NCBI GenBank assembly: GCA_023145575.1
Contig: JAGLDN010000086.1
Coordinates: 1-5,679 of the forward strand
Origin: Psychromonas sp.
GTDB lineage: Bacteria; Pseudomonadota; Gammaproteobacteria; Enterobacterales; Psychromonadaceae
DNA length: 5,679 nt
Direction of reading: 5' to 3'
A program made the translations under genes and the position numbers. Below are positions 1 to 5,656 of this stretch, piece after piece. The notes under the pieces were generated by a model. That model ran no database searches and was not told the DNA's origin. It saw only the letters and a list, made by a program, of their open reading frames with translations. Position 1 is the stretch's first letter. Every line of letters starts with the position of its first letter.

Positions 1-57
1 CTTTAACAGGTTTTTAATCTAAAATTTTGTCTTACTGCGTAACATGAGTTAAAGAAG

Positions 58-99
58 ATCAAACTAGCCCAAATGAATATCAAACTAGCACAAATGAAT
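58..99. repeat. Two tandem copies of a 21-bp unit
   Basis: Two 21-bp units (58-78 and 79-99) are identical except for one base (AGCCC versus AGCAC), and a third, partial unit (ATCAAAT) starts at 100. The duplicated segment includes the ATGAATATCAAA context of the transposase-like start at 94. It therefore looks like a local slippage duplication of the region just before and over the start codon of the remnant that follows. Confidence 0.85.
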
Positions 100-276
100 A
101 TCAAATTTACAGCAGAATTAAAAGCCATTTTAGAATTACGACACAGTAAAGTTCGTGATGGTTATGATACGTGACCGTATAAAAGCCGTTTTGTTGCATG
201 CGAGATTTGGACTATTGTCATGATAGCTCAAGCTTTGCTTTTTCATGAAAATGGTGGCTCGTTTAGTCATCTATAA
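94..276 (+). pseudogene. IS630-family transposase N-terminal remnant, frameshifted
   Basis: No intact frame exists, but three successive frames read like the N-terminal helix-turn-helix part of an IS630-family transposase. Frame one (94-171) gives MNIKFTAELKAILELRHSKV followed by RDGYDT, then stop TGA at 172. A shift at about 171 restores DRIKAVLLHARFG (173-211), which matches the family pattern RDGR.ADRIKAVLLHA.GW. A second shift at about 216 gives IAQALLFHENGGS (223-261), resembling the 'IA.ALL' helix, and stops at 274-276. No catalytic DDE region is recognisable downstream, and no terminal inverted repeats were found. The family call rests on the RDG-DRIKAVLLHA motif. The remnant is certainly non-functional. 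Confidence 0.72.
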
Positions 277-535
277 CAAGAGCGGTGAAAATAAAGGGTT
301 GTGTTCATTTTAAGGGAAAATCAGATATTAGTCTGTTTCTTAACTCACCATTAAATAAGCGCTTTTGAGCCATTATTTGAAGCGCAATGATAAAATTAGC
401 TAGTTTTTAAAGAAAGTTTTACAACTATGATAAAATAAAGTACCGTAAAAAAACATCAGACTTTTAGAGGAATTAAAAAAATGTTCAGTTAATTATATTG
501 CTAGGTGAACATTAAATTCCCTTTTTTATAACGTC
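277..535. other. Non-coding, A+T-rich stretch upstream of hydrolase 1
   Basis: No credible gene is present. Short stop-riddled frames occur, such as LLEELKK around 460-480, and these might be further decay of the IS630-type gene, but nothing is diagnostic. The decamer ATGATAAAAT occurs twice (387-396 and 427-436). Candidate promoter hexamers for the downstream gene are poor: TTGCTA at 498-503 and TTATAA at 526-531 are spaced too widely for a standard sigma-70 promoter. Confidence 0.5.
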
Positions 536-540
536 AGGAG
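536..540 (+). promoter_or_regulatory. Ribosome binding site of hydrolase 1
   Basis: AGGAG lies 4 nt before the ATG at 545. The spacing is short, but the core is strong and no better-placed start follows. The next in-frame ATG, at 575, has no well-spaced Shine-Dalgarno sequence. Confidence 0.6.
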
Positions 541-544
541 CATC

Positions 545-1168
545 ATGCTTATTAATGGGAGTCTTTTAGCTGGAATGCAACAAGTAATTTCTAATTTAGG
601 GGTACTTGTTATTGATGAATCTGGCTACAACAAAAAAATTCATGAGGGAATAATGTTGCCTGATGATCTAAAAAGGTCTAATTTTACCCCTATAAAGGAT
701 ATAACTGCCTGTCAACAAAAAGTTATCCTATTAGCTCGAGCATATCAGTGTCCGATTATTTTTATTCAATTTGATACATCGTTTCCCGTAGGAACTTATT
801 GTTATAATGATGCCCTTGGTAATTACAAATGGGCTACCAAAATATCGATTAGAGCACTTCTACCTCCAGATACAATAGTAATCAATAAGCATAACCCCAA
901 TGCATTTGTAGGTACCGATTTGGTGAATCAATTAAACAGCGAGTATAAAGGTGTTGGCGTTAAGAATTTAGTTGTTATGGGTTGGCAATCTAATATATGT
1001 GTGATGGAAACGATCGGTCTACGTGCTAAAAACTGTGAAAAGTTTATCCGAGGGTCAGGAGCACTACAGCACAAATTCATCGTGTTAACTTGTCAAGATG
1101 TGTTAAATGGTCCGACTGCATGCTGGGCTAATCTTTCTAAACAGATTAAATTTCACACCTATCTTTAA
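545..1168 (+). CDS. Isochorismatase-like cysteine hydrolase (hydrolase 1)
   Basis: This 207-residue protein has the layout of the isochorismatase/nicotinamidase-like cysteine hydrolase superfamily, an alpha/beta fold hydrolysing amide, imide or vinyl-ether bonds. The substrate cannot be read from the sequence. The first strand ends in LVIDES with the catalytic Asp24. The central Lys115 sits in INKHNPNAFVGTDL, matching the family's K-x(5)-F-x-G-T-x-L pattern. The nucleophile Cys152 lies in GWQSNICVMET, matching G-x-x-x-x-x-CV-x-x-T. All three triad residues are present, and the length is typical of the family. There is no signal peptide, so it is probably cytoplasmic. The C-terminal part, GSGALQHKFIVLTCQDVLNG, differs from textbook isochorismatases but is echoed in the second hydrolase at 2569-3231. 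The gene stands alone, flanked by transposase debris upstream and a repeat element 58 bp downstream. It is not recognisably entB, pncA or rutB. Confidence in the fold is high, in the substrate nil. Confidence 0.88.
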   Translation: MLINGSLLAGMQQVISNLGVLVIDESGYNKKIHEGIMLPDDLKRSNFTPIKDITACQQKVILLARAYQCPIIFIQFDTSFPVGTYCYNDALGNYKWATKISIRALLPPDTIVINKHNPNAFVGTDLVNQLNSEYKGVGVKNLVVMGWQSNICVMETIGLRAKNCEKFIRGSGALQHKFIVLTCQDVLNGPTACWANLSKQIKFHTYL

Positions 1169-1226
1169 CATAAATTCGATACCTGGTGTTTATGCCCATT
1201 TGACGTAAAAGTACAACAGGAGGGAT

Positions 1227-1495
1227 ATACCCACGCTACTTCAAGATGAAAAGTCAGCAAGGTCAATTGTGCCAAGGTACTATGCATTTAATTCTTAACT
1301 AGTCGTTTTAAGTCGACTTGTTTTGGAGGAGTAAGTTATAACTTTGTTGATTGGTACGAGTTGCCTTTCACTGCGAGGTATTAGATCAAAGCCAGTCCTT
1401 CGTTACAACATTCGAAAAGAGAATAACTATTATTGTGCCTTGCTCGAAGATCCTAGCTAAATCATGACAAAGCTTTTTGAATTAACATGGGTATA
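1227..1495. repeat. Degenerate inverted-repeat element A
   Basis: The left end at 1227 reads TATACCCACGCTACTTCAAG, close to the consensus of the family seen in this window (TATACCCGTTACACTTCAAG). The right end, read on the minus strand from 1495, is TATACCCATGTTAATTCAAA. Inside, 1398-1432 matches blocks in the other two elements (CGTTACAACATTCGAAAAG, then GAATAAC), followed by ATTGTGCCTTG, which corresponds to ATTGCGCCTTG in element B. No target duplication is visible, and no transposase is encoded. It looks like an old non-autonomous, MITE-like element. The right boundary is uncertain because TATACCC there also falls where the neighbouring IS3 remnant would encode its Tyr-Pro motif. Confidence 0.6.
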
Positions 1496-1496
1496 A

Positions 1497-2016
1497 ACAA
1501 AGATCCATTACATTTTCAAATAGTTGTTTATGCACTTTTTTAGCCCAATAAATAGGTAGTTTTACGAAGACTTTTGATATAATCATTTTTATATTTTTTT
1601 TCTTTTTACTCACCTACGCAGTATAATAAAAAGATCTTCGATTCAAACTCAGCAAATCAAATTGCTGTGACACGGTAAGTTTCTCAAGCTTAAGCTCAAT
1701 TAGTTGCTTTTTATAAGATAATATCAAGCTTTATAGCTATTTTCAAGCCATCCCTCCCAATCAGTCATTTGCCTATAATTTTTTTCAGTGTGTTATTTAC
1801 TTCATGAGCTGCAATTCGAGGCTGCTTGTATTCCTTAACAGATTTAGCTAGCTCCATTACAACAACCGCATTATCTAAGAATGTTTTTTTCCAATTCTGA
1901 AGGTTCTTATTCACTATATTATTCTTACTTGCAATTTCAGCTATTTTTGTTCATTTTCCAATAAAACATAAGCAGACTTTTGAATTCAGCCGAATACTTT
2001 GTTTTTTTGTTAATTT
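1497..2016 (-). pseudogene. IS3-family transposase orfA/orfB remnant
   Basis: On the minus strand a decayed IS3-type insertion sequence can be followed through several frames. Near 1982-2010 two overlapping frames give KKQ and then KYSAEFKS, the usual OrfA start. After a stop at 1951-1953, 1765-1950 reads TKIAEIASKNNIVNKNLQNW and KKTFLDNA, then LAKSVKEYKQ, the OrfA helix-turn-helix and leucine-zipper region, ending in TGA. Another frame, 1614-1730, reads SYKKQLIELKLEKLTVSQQF then DLLSLNRRSFYYTA and a stop. This corresponds to the OrfB N-terminus (KLEKLS..RQC.LL.LNRSSLYYTP). A further frame from 1538, KVHKQLFENVMDLCLYP, resembles the following VNRKRVQRLM..MGL..IYP segment, after which similarity stops. 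The DDE catalytic domain is absent. The remnant lies between two repeat elements and cannot make transposase. Confidence 0.8.
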
Positions 2017-2240
2017 TAATTTGCCTATTGGAGTATTATAAACAAACTTTGGTATATACCCGTTATAATTCAATGTGTAAAATATAGCAAGCATTAAGGT
2101 CAACAGATCCTATACGAGAAGTTAAAGATTTAACTGGTTCAATTGAAAATGGTCAACAACGAATATGCAGATCTTAAAGTTTGCCCGTTGGATCGTCAGC
2201 TAGAAAATCAATAAAAATTTAAATAAATTTTTTCATGTAA

Positions 2241-2281
2241 AGTCCTTTCATTAATTAACGAAGTTAATTAATGAAAGGACT
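2241..2281. repeat. Perfect hairpin, 19-bp arms and GAA loop
   Basis: The arm 2241-2259 (AGTCCTTTCATTAATTAAC) is the exact reverse complement of 2263-2281, and the loop is GAA at 2260-2262. The loop is closed by a C-G pair, the arrangement known to form very stable DNA mini-hairpins. There is no T-run on the + side, so a simple intrinsic terminator is unlikely, although either strand could form it in RNA. It sits inside repeat element C. The absence of any mismatch contrasts with the surrounding decay. Confidence 0.9.
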
Positions 2282-2346
2282 GCGTACAACATTTGTAAAG
2301 TGAATAACTATATGATAATTAACATTTCTAGTTAATTATATTAACA

Positions 2347-2369
2347 AACGATAAGCCTAGCTCATCGTT
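2347..2369. repeat. Short palindromic repeat, copy 1
   Basis: AACGATAAGC (2347-2356), spacer CTA, then GCTCATCGTT (2360-2369): 10-base arms with one mismatched pair. The right flank GATAGGTGACATGTTGC is shared, diverged, with the copies at 3425 and 5657 (the last in reverse orientation), so the unit is longer than the palindrome itself. Confidence 0.75.
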
Positions 2370-2568
2370 GATAGGTGACATGTTGCGCCTTGCTTTGCCA
2401 TTCGGTTAAAGGCTAACCAAGTATTTTTACGTCACATGAGTACAAGCTCTACCTGCAAATGGATGTGCTGTTTGAGTTGGTGCGTTATAAACAATAATGG
2501 CGTTTAATAATGATCTGACATCCAAGTTAACGACTGACAAAGGATCTTGAAATAACATGGATATTTCA

Positions 2569-3231
2569 CTAAAATTTGCTGTAAAATTCTAGATTACAGA
2601 AATGGGGAGGCGCTAACTTTGACCAATTAGCAGGACCGCAGTTTAGAACATGGTTGCAAGTCATTACTTTAAAATTATAGTGAGTAGCACCACTGCCAGT
2701 TTTATCATATAATAACCCAGCATAACCCATGCTAGGGCACCGTGGGGTACCAACAGTGGCAAGAACACAAACATTGGCTTCATTTCCCATCAGCGCAAGG
2801 TATTTAATGCCGTATTGATTCAATTCATTTCGTAGCCAAGTTTGCTTGAAAGCATTAGGATAGGGCTTATGCAAATAGTGCCTGTTCAACTCCCCAGACG
2901 TATTGCCAAGCGTAGAGTAAAGACCCATAAGCTCTGTACGGGTATCATCTGGACCTGAAGTTGATAGCACATGGCCTCTTGAGCTATTAATTGACCAGTA
3001 ATGACAGCCCATTCTCTGGATATACATTAGAATTCTTTGTTGATATCCTGTCATATTAGTAAAGGGTGATAATATGTTATCATCATTTTGAAATATTAGA
3101 CCTGGTGTGGTTGATTTTTCATCTATATCGTAACATTTTTCTTCGTCAAGAATCAGCAATGCGACTTTAGACGGCCCTTCATGCATTATTCGCCAATGTA
3201 GAGCCTTATACAAGCTATCTTCAATATACAT
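2569..3231 (-). CDS. Isochorismatase-like cysteine hydrolase (hydrolase 2)
   Basis: A second member of the cysteine hydrolase superfamily, 220 residues from the preferred ATG at 3229-3231. That ATG has AGAGGA 9 nt upstream. The frame can be extended eight codons to a TTG at 3253-3255, but that start has no good Shine-Dalgarno sequence. Numbered from the ATG, the triad is Asp29 (LLILDEE), Lys122 (LHKPYPNAF) and Cys155 (GNEANVCVLAT). All are intact, so the fold and chemistry are likely retained; the substrate is unknown. It shares with hydrolase 1 the T-x-x-QQ segment before helix 2, the K-x-x-PNAF block and the C-terminal GSGA.....F.V.TC..VLN....W..L pattern. It is otherwise very diverged, with extra residues near 37-60 and after the nucleophile (TPRCPSMGYAGLLYDKTGSG). 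There is no signal peptide, so it is probably cytoplasmic. The gene is bracketed by repeat elements 4 bp downstream and about 70 bp upstream. It is convergent with hydrolase 1. Confidence 0.85.
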   Translation of the reverse strand: MYIEDSLYKALHWRIMHEGPSKVALLILDEEKCYDIDEKSTTPGLIFQNDDNILSPFTNMTGYQQRILMYIQRMGCHYWSINSSRGHVLSTSGPDDTRTELMGLYSTLGNTSGELNRHYLHKPYPNAFKQTWLRNELNQYGIKYLALMGNEANVCVLATVGTPRCPSMGYAGLLYDKTGSGATHYNFKVMTCNHVLNCGPANWSKLAPPHFCNLEFYSKF

Positions 3232-3240
3232 AACATTTAT

Positions 3241-3246
3241 TCCTCT
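3241..3246 (-). promoter_or_regulatory. Ribosome binding site deciding the hydrolase 2 start
   Basis: AGAGGA on the minus strand is 9 nt from the ATG at 3231-3229. This supports that ATG rather than the TTG at 3255-3253, for which this site would lie inside the coding region. Confidence 0.65.
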
Positions 3247-3301
3247 TAGATTCAAATCTCAAGTGCATAGCTTAAATTAGTTGGAAAAGTAGCCAGTTGA
3301 G

Positions 3302-3690
3302 TATACCCATCACACCTGAAGATGCAGGTTTCAGCAAGAATTTAAAAGCTTAGAGTCAAGATATTGATTGAAGATAATGCCTTGCCATTAAAGTTTAAAT
3401 ATCAGTTCATTTAAACTACGTGCAAACGATTGCGAAGCTAATCGTTGAGAGGTCATCATACTGCATCTTGCCTTAGTATCCGAACTGATGACTCAATTTT
3501 GCATCTTGGATGGTAACGGGGATATAAGCCTTTAAAATTCACCCTGTGGGGAGAACTGAGTAAATCATCTTCTGCGTTGCAATACTTAAAAAGTGAATAA
3601 CAATAAAGTGTTCAAGTCTTTTGTTTAAGCCTACCGAAGGGATCATTGCGCCTTGAACATGAATCACTCAGATGTCTTGTAACGGGTATA
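3302..3690. repeat. Degenerate inverted-repeat element B
   Basis: The left end at 3302 reads TATACCCATCACACCTGAAG then ATGCAGG. Two right ends are visible on the minus strand: from 3526 (TATATCCCCGTTACCATCCA then AGATGC) and from 3690 (TATACCCGTTACAAGACATC). The element may therefore be a nested or composite copy. Inside are a palindrome (3425-3446), the block CTGCGTTGCAATACTTAAAA then AGTGAATAAC (3572-3601) shared with elements A and C, and ATTGCGCCTTG (3646-3656). No protein is encoded. The 3690 end coincides with the point where a broken secreted-protein gene loses similarity to its family. Confidence 0.65.
3425..3446. repeat. Short palindromic repeat, copy 2
   Basis: AACGATTGC, loop GAA, then GCTAATCGTT. 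The centre is GCGAAGC, a sequence known to fold into an exceptionally stable DNA mini-hairpin. One A is missing from the left arm compared with the copy at the window end. The right flank GAGAGGTCATCATACTGC matches GATAGGTGACATGTTGC of copy 1. Confidence 0.75.
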
Positions 3691-3865
3691 TTCTAGTATT
3701 GATATTGTCTTGAATTGGCAGATTAATCATATTAGCAACTGGATCCTGAGCTGTTTTTGCAAGATCAGCATTGCTTTTTGCCTTGGCGATCTTCATCGTT
3801 TATGAGAGTATGTTAATTAAGAAAACTGATGTAATATTTTTAAATAATTCTATTTGTATCCCCAA
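3668..3865 (-). pseudogene. Truncated secreted 'transporter'-family gene, N-terminus only
   Basis: On the minus strand, 3668-3796 encodes a 42-residue open frame whose start contains ADLAKTAQDPVANMINLPIQ. This resembles the mature N-terminus of a family of secreted or outer-membrane beta-barrel proteins often annotated simply as 'transporter' (pattern LAK..Q.PVA..ISLP.Q.N). In the same frame upstream, past an in-frame TAA at 3800-3802, 3803-3865 reads IELFKNITSVFLINILS, a charged-then-hydrophobic stretch like a decayed signal peptide. Similarity ends at NINTR, after which the sequence (IYPLQDI, stop) is the terminus of repeat element B. The gene thus appears broken twice: by a nonsense codon inside the leader and by loss of everything after about residue 35 of the mature part. 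The family assignment is from memory of the motif. That it is broken is much surer than what it was. Confidence 0.55.
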
Positions 3866-4000
3866 TTAGTTGAAATAGCAAATATTTTTTTTCTTTATTT
3901 AACAACTTGTTATGAAATTTATGGGTTAATATTAGATAAAACACTAACTTACTTTGGTTGGATGTCAGAATAAACTAACAGTCTTCATTGATGTTAAATA
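3866..4000. other. Non-coding spacer
   Basis: A+T-rich sequence between the truncated gene and the lipoprotein gene. No coding sequence, repeat or convincing promoter was recognised. Confidence 0.4.
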
Positions 4001-4025
4001 CTTACTTCCAATATAAGAAAGTAAG
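4001..4025 (-). terminator. Possible weak terminator of the lipoprotein gene
   Basis: Seventeen bases downstream of the lipoprotein stop codon, the minus strand has CTTACTT (4025-4019) and AAGTAAG (4007-4001) around an 11-nt loop, followed by TATTT. The stem is A+T-rich and the T-run short, so termination here would be inefficient at best. Confidence 0.3.
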
Positions 4026-4041
4026 CATTCATCTTAAACAA

Positions 4042-5157
4042 TTATTTAACTTTCAATTGTTGGTTAAACTTTTTGGCATATCCATCAATCAGTTTTTGAT
4101 TAGCTTCTGGATCTACTGGATCATAACTTCTAAGTACAGCTGTCCAATACTTGCCTCTTGGTGTTCTTACAACATTTTTATCCGTCTTTTTGACAGGCTC
4201 TCCACTGGCTAATAAAGTAACAGTATAGGTGCCATCTTTATTTTTAATCATATCATCTGAATTAATGGCATAATCTTGTGTTGCAATCCAACCATTGGCA
4301 TCATAGACCGTATATGAAAAGAATCCTCTCTTTTTAAGTTTTGGACTTTTTATTGTCAAGACTTCTCTTTCTTTGTAGCCTGTAAATGATGCATATGAAG
4401 CTTGTGATTTAGGTAAAAATCCCCAACCAATAGCGACTACAACCTTAGCAGTTTCTTCATCTCTTTGACCCTTAAGACCAGCGCCATCACCTACTGAAAA
4501 ATTCTCAGGTTTATTAAGCGCAAAGTTTTTAAGAATATCATACTTCACCGCGTCCATCGTAGCGAAATCATATTTAACTGATGGCACATAAGGATCATGT
4601 GATTCAGCGGTAAATTTTATGCCATCTTGTGCTTTATGCGCTTTTTTCATTTGCTCCTTTTTTGAAAGACCAGGTATAAATCCAGTTCTTATAATAATAT
4701 ACGCCCATTGCCCTGTTGATAACATGTTTTTTGTGATTTTTAGCGTTCCTTGACCATTTAACTCTTTAATTTGTTGATGATTTTCATCTAACAAAGCTGC
4801 AATCTGTAACCCCTTATATTTTGGCAGTGTCACTGTTGCGCCATCTTTGACATCAAGTATAATTCGAGAATACAGCGTATCTCTATTCATCCGAATAACA
4901 TCTTGATTATCAGTGTTTGCGACTACTCTCAAATGTCTAATTTTATTGACGCCGCCTGTAAATGCTATTTCTTTCAAATATGCCCTCACTGAGTCTGCGT
5001 GGATAAAATTTTTGCTTGTAATGACTACACCTTTATCTGTCTGTGTGGCTTTTACTTCTGGTACGCTTGTTTTTACGACAGGTGCTTTCGGTTTTTGTTT
5101 TGATGAACACCCCCCTAATGCGCTTATTATTAGTATTCCCATTACTAATTTTTTCAT
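4042..5157 (-). CDS. DUF1254/DUF1214-domain lipoprotein
   Basis: A 371-residue protein with a lipoprotein signal: MKK, a hydrophobic stretch, then the lipobox LGGC with the lipidated Cys17. Serine follows the cysteine, so under the Lol +2 rule it should go to the outer membrane, facing the periplasm. A Lys/Pro/Thr-rich linker runs to about residue 45. The N-terminal domain (about 55-165) carries NRDTLYS at 91-97, the hallmark of DUF1254. The C-terminal domain (about 262-345) fits DUF1214, with FFSYTVYDANGW (279-290), NSDDMIKNKDGTYTV and an RTPRGKYWTAVLRSYDP block near 331-346. The biochemical role of these paired domains is not established. The protein is shorter than many two-domain relatives but shows both domains and no break. 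The start is supported by AAGGA 9 nt upstream. It appears monocistronic. It is the best-preserved gene in the window. Confidence 0.88.
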   Translation of the reverse strand: MKKLVMGILIISALGGCSSKQKPKAPVVKTSVPEVKATQTDKGVVITSKNFIHADSVRAYLKEIAFTGGVNKIRHLRVVANTDNQDVIRMNRDTLYSRIILDVKDGATVTLPKYKGLQIAALLDENHQQIKELNGQGTLKITKNMLSTGQWAYIIIRTGFIPGLSKKEQMKKAHKAQDGIKFTAESHDPYVPSVKYDFATMDAVKYDILKNFALNKPENFSVGDGAGLKGQRDEETAKVVVAIGWGFLPKSQASYASFTGYKEREVLTIKSPKLKKRGFFSYTVYDANGWIATQDYAINSDDMIKNKDGTYTVTLLASGEPVKKTDKNVVRTPRGKYWTAVLRSYDPVDPEANQKLIDGYAKKFNQQLKVK

Positions 5158-5166
5158 TTAGATATA

Positions 5167-5171
5167 TCCTT
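5167..5171 (-). promoter_or_regulatory. Ribosome binding site of the lipoprotein gene
   Basis: AAGGA on the minus strand, 9 nt before the ATG at 5157-5155. This fits the signal-peptide start MKKLVMG well. Confidence 0.65.
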
Positions 5172-5238
5172 GTTTTTGTTAATATTAAATAACTGAGGCT
5201 ATCTTTAATAATTAATATTCTGCAAAGCAACAGACAGA

Positions 5239-5252
5239 GTTATAATTATAAC
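5239..5252. promoter_or_regulatory. TATAAT-containing 14-bp palindrome, candidate promoter or operator
   Basis: GTTATAATTATAAC is a perfect palindrome about 80 bp upstream of the lipoprotein start, and it presents TATAAT on both strands. On the minus strand it could be a -10 element, but no good -35 lies 17 bp upstream (ATATGA). A second option closer to the gene is TTGCTT (5230-5225) with TAAAGA 17 bp further on (5207-5202). Which one is used, if either, cannot be told. Confidence 0.35.
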
Positions 5253-5478
5253 AAAAGAAAAGCGCTCTCATATGGCTAACATGTGACTTCAAGATCAACC
5301 TTGTTTATAAATGTAAAATTTGTAGTGGTCAATAATTTTTATATGTATTCTTGAGCCATGTTTTATTATTTACATTTTATGTGACGGGCATCATGGAATG
5401 GCTGATCCAGCTCAACCTTTTTTTTTGTTATAATTTAGGTAAAAAAAGACAAATTAATTACTGTTCAATGTTTAATGT
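5253..5478. other. Non-coding stretch upstream of the lipoprotein gene
   Basis: No gene was recognised. At about 5277-5304 the + strand reads AACATGTGACTTCAAGATC, a possible, very diverged copy of the repeat terminus seen at 1227, 2055 and 3302. Near 5324 TGTAGTGGTCAATAATTTT has the look of an insertion-sequence end, but no partner end was found. Confidence 0.35.
5400..5426 (+). terminator. Possible intrinsic terminator-like hairpin plus T9
   Basis: GGCTG (5400-5404), loop ATC, CAGCT (5408-5412, outermost pair G-T), then CAACC and nine T residues (5418-5426). The stem is short and five bases separate it from the T-run. No + strand gene precedes it in this window, so it may be a relic or not a terminator at all. 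Confidence 0.25.
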
Positions 5479-5562
5479 TTAATCGACATTATTCTGTTTA
5501 AAGACATATTTTTTAGAGGGATAAAGCCGTACTTCCATCGCATTATGCTGATAATTTTTCAA
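5479..5562 (-). pseudogene. Possible TnpB-like (IS200/IS605 orfB) N-terminal fragment
   Basis: The minus strand from 5562 reads LKNYQHNAMEVRLYPSKK, then YVFKQNNVD and a stop. The EVRLYPSKK segment resembles the opening K.RLYPT.EQ motif of TnpB-type proteins from IS200/IS605 elements. Only about 27 codons are open, and no downstream RuvC-like or zinc-finger region exists here. A hairpin palindrome, the kind of structure IS605 ends carry, lies about 100 bp upstream of this fragment at the window edge. The similarity is short and could be chance. Confidence 0.28.
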
Positions 5563-5656
5563 CACGCATGCTTTAAATAAGACTTTTTTGTAGAGGGGGA
5601 AGGGGAAGTTCGCCGCGTATATTATACCTATAATAATGTATAACATGAGGCCTATC

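Larger units (their letters stand above)
2055..2564. repeat. Degenerate inverted-repeat element C
   Basis: The left end at 2055 reads TATACCCGTTATAATTCAAT and continues to AGCAAG, as elements A and B do. The right end, on the minus strand from 2564, reads ATATCCATGTTATTTCAAG, a diverged copy of the same terminus. Internal landmarks are a perfect 41-bp hairpin (2241-2281), the shared block CTGCGTACAACATTTGTAAA then GTGAATAAC (2280-2309), a palindrome at 2347-2369 and TTGCGCCTTG at 2383-2392. The element ends 4 bp beyond the stop codon of the hydrolase 2 gene. No coding region is evident inside. A 29-codon open frame at 2088-2177 has no start signal and no recognisable homologue. Confidence 0.55.

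Noticed and set aside
1344..1460. 38-codon open frame (TTG start) preceded by GGAGGAG at 1325-1331
   Set aside because: The Shine-Dalgarno-like site is 12 nt from a TTG, and the frame is built from the internal repeat block that occurs non-coding in two other elements, so it is probably incidental.
2088..2177. Open stretch reading DPIREVKDLTGSIENGQQ
   Set aside because: It looks protein-like but has no start signal, no homologue I can name, and lies inside repeat element C. It may be a gene scrap and cannot be supported as a feature.
3988..4212. 74-codon open frame on the + strand
   Set aside because: It overlaps the lipoprotein gene antisense, has no recognisable domain and no convincing ribosome binding site. 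It is a shadow of the real gene.
4913..5161. 82-codon open frame on the + strand
   Set aside because: It lies wholly antisense to the lipoprotein N-terminus. Its hydrophobic stretches mirror the signal-peptide codons.
5033..5230. 65-codon open frame on the - strand
   Set aside because: It is out of frame with and overlaps the start of the lipoprotein gene, is rich in Lys/Arg/Thr/Asn, and has no family resemblance.
5467..5483. AATGTTT tandem pair
   Set aside because: Two 7-base units in A+T-rich DNA are expected by chance.
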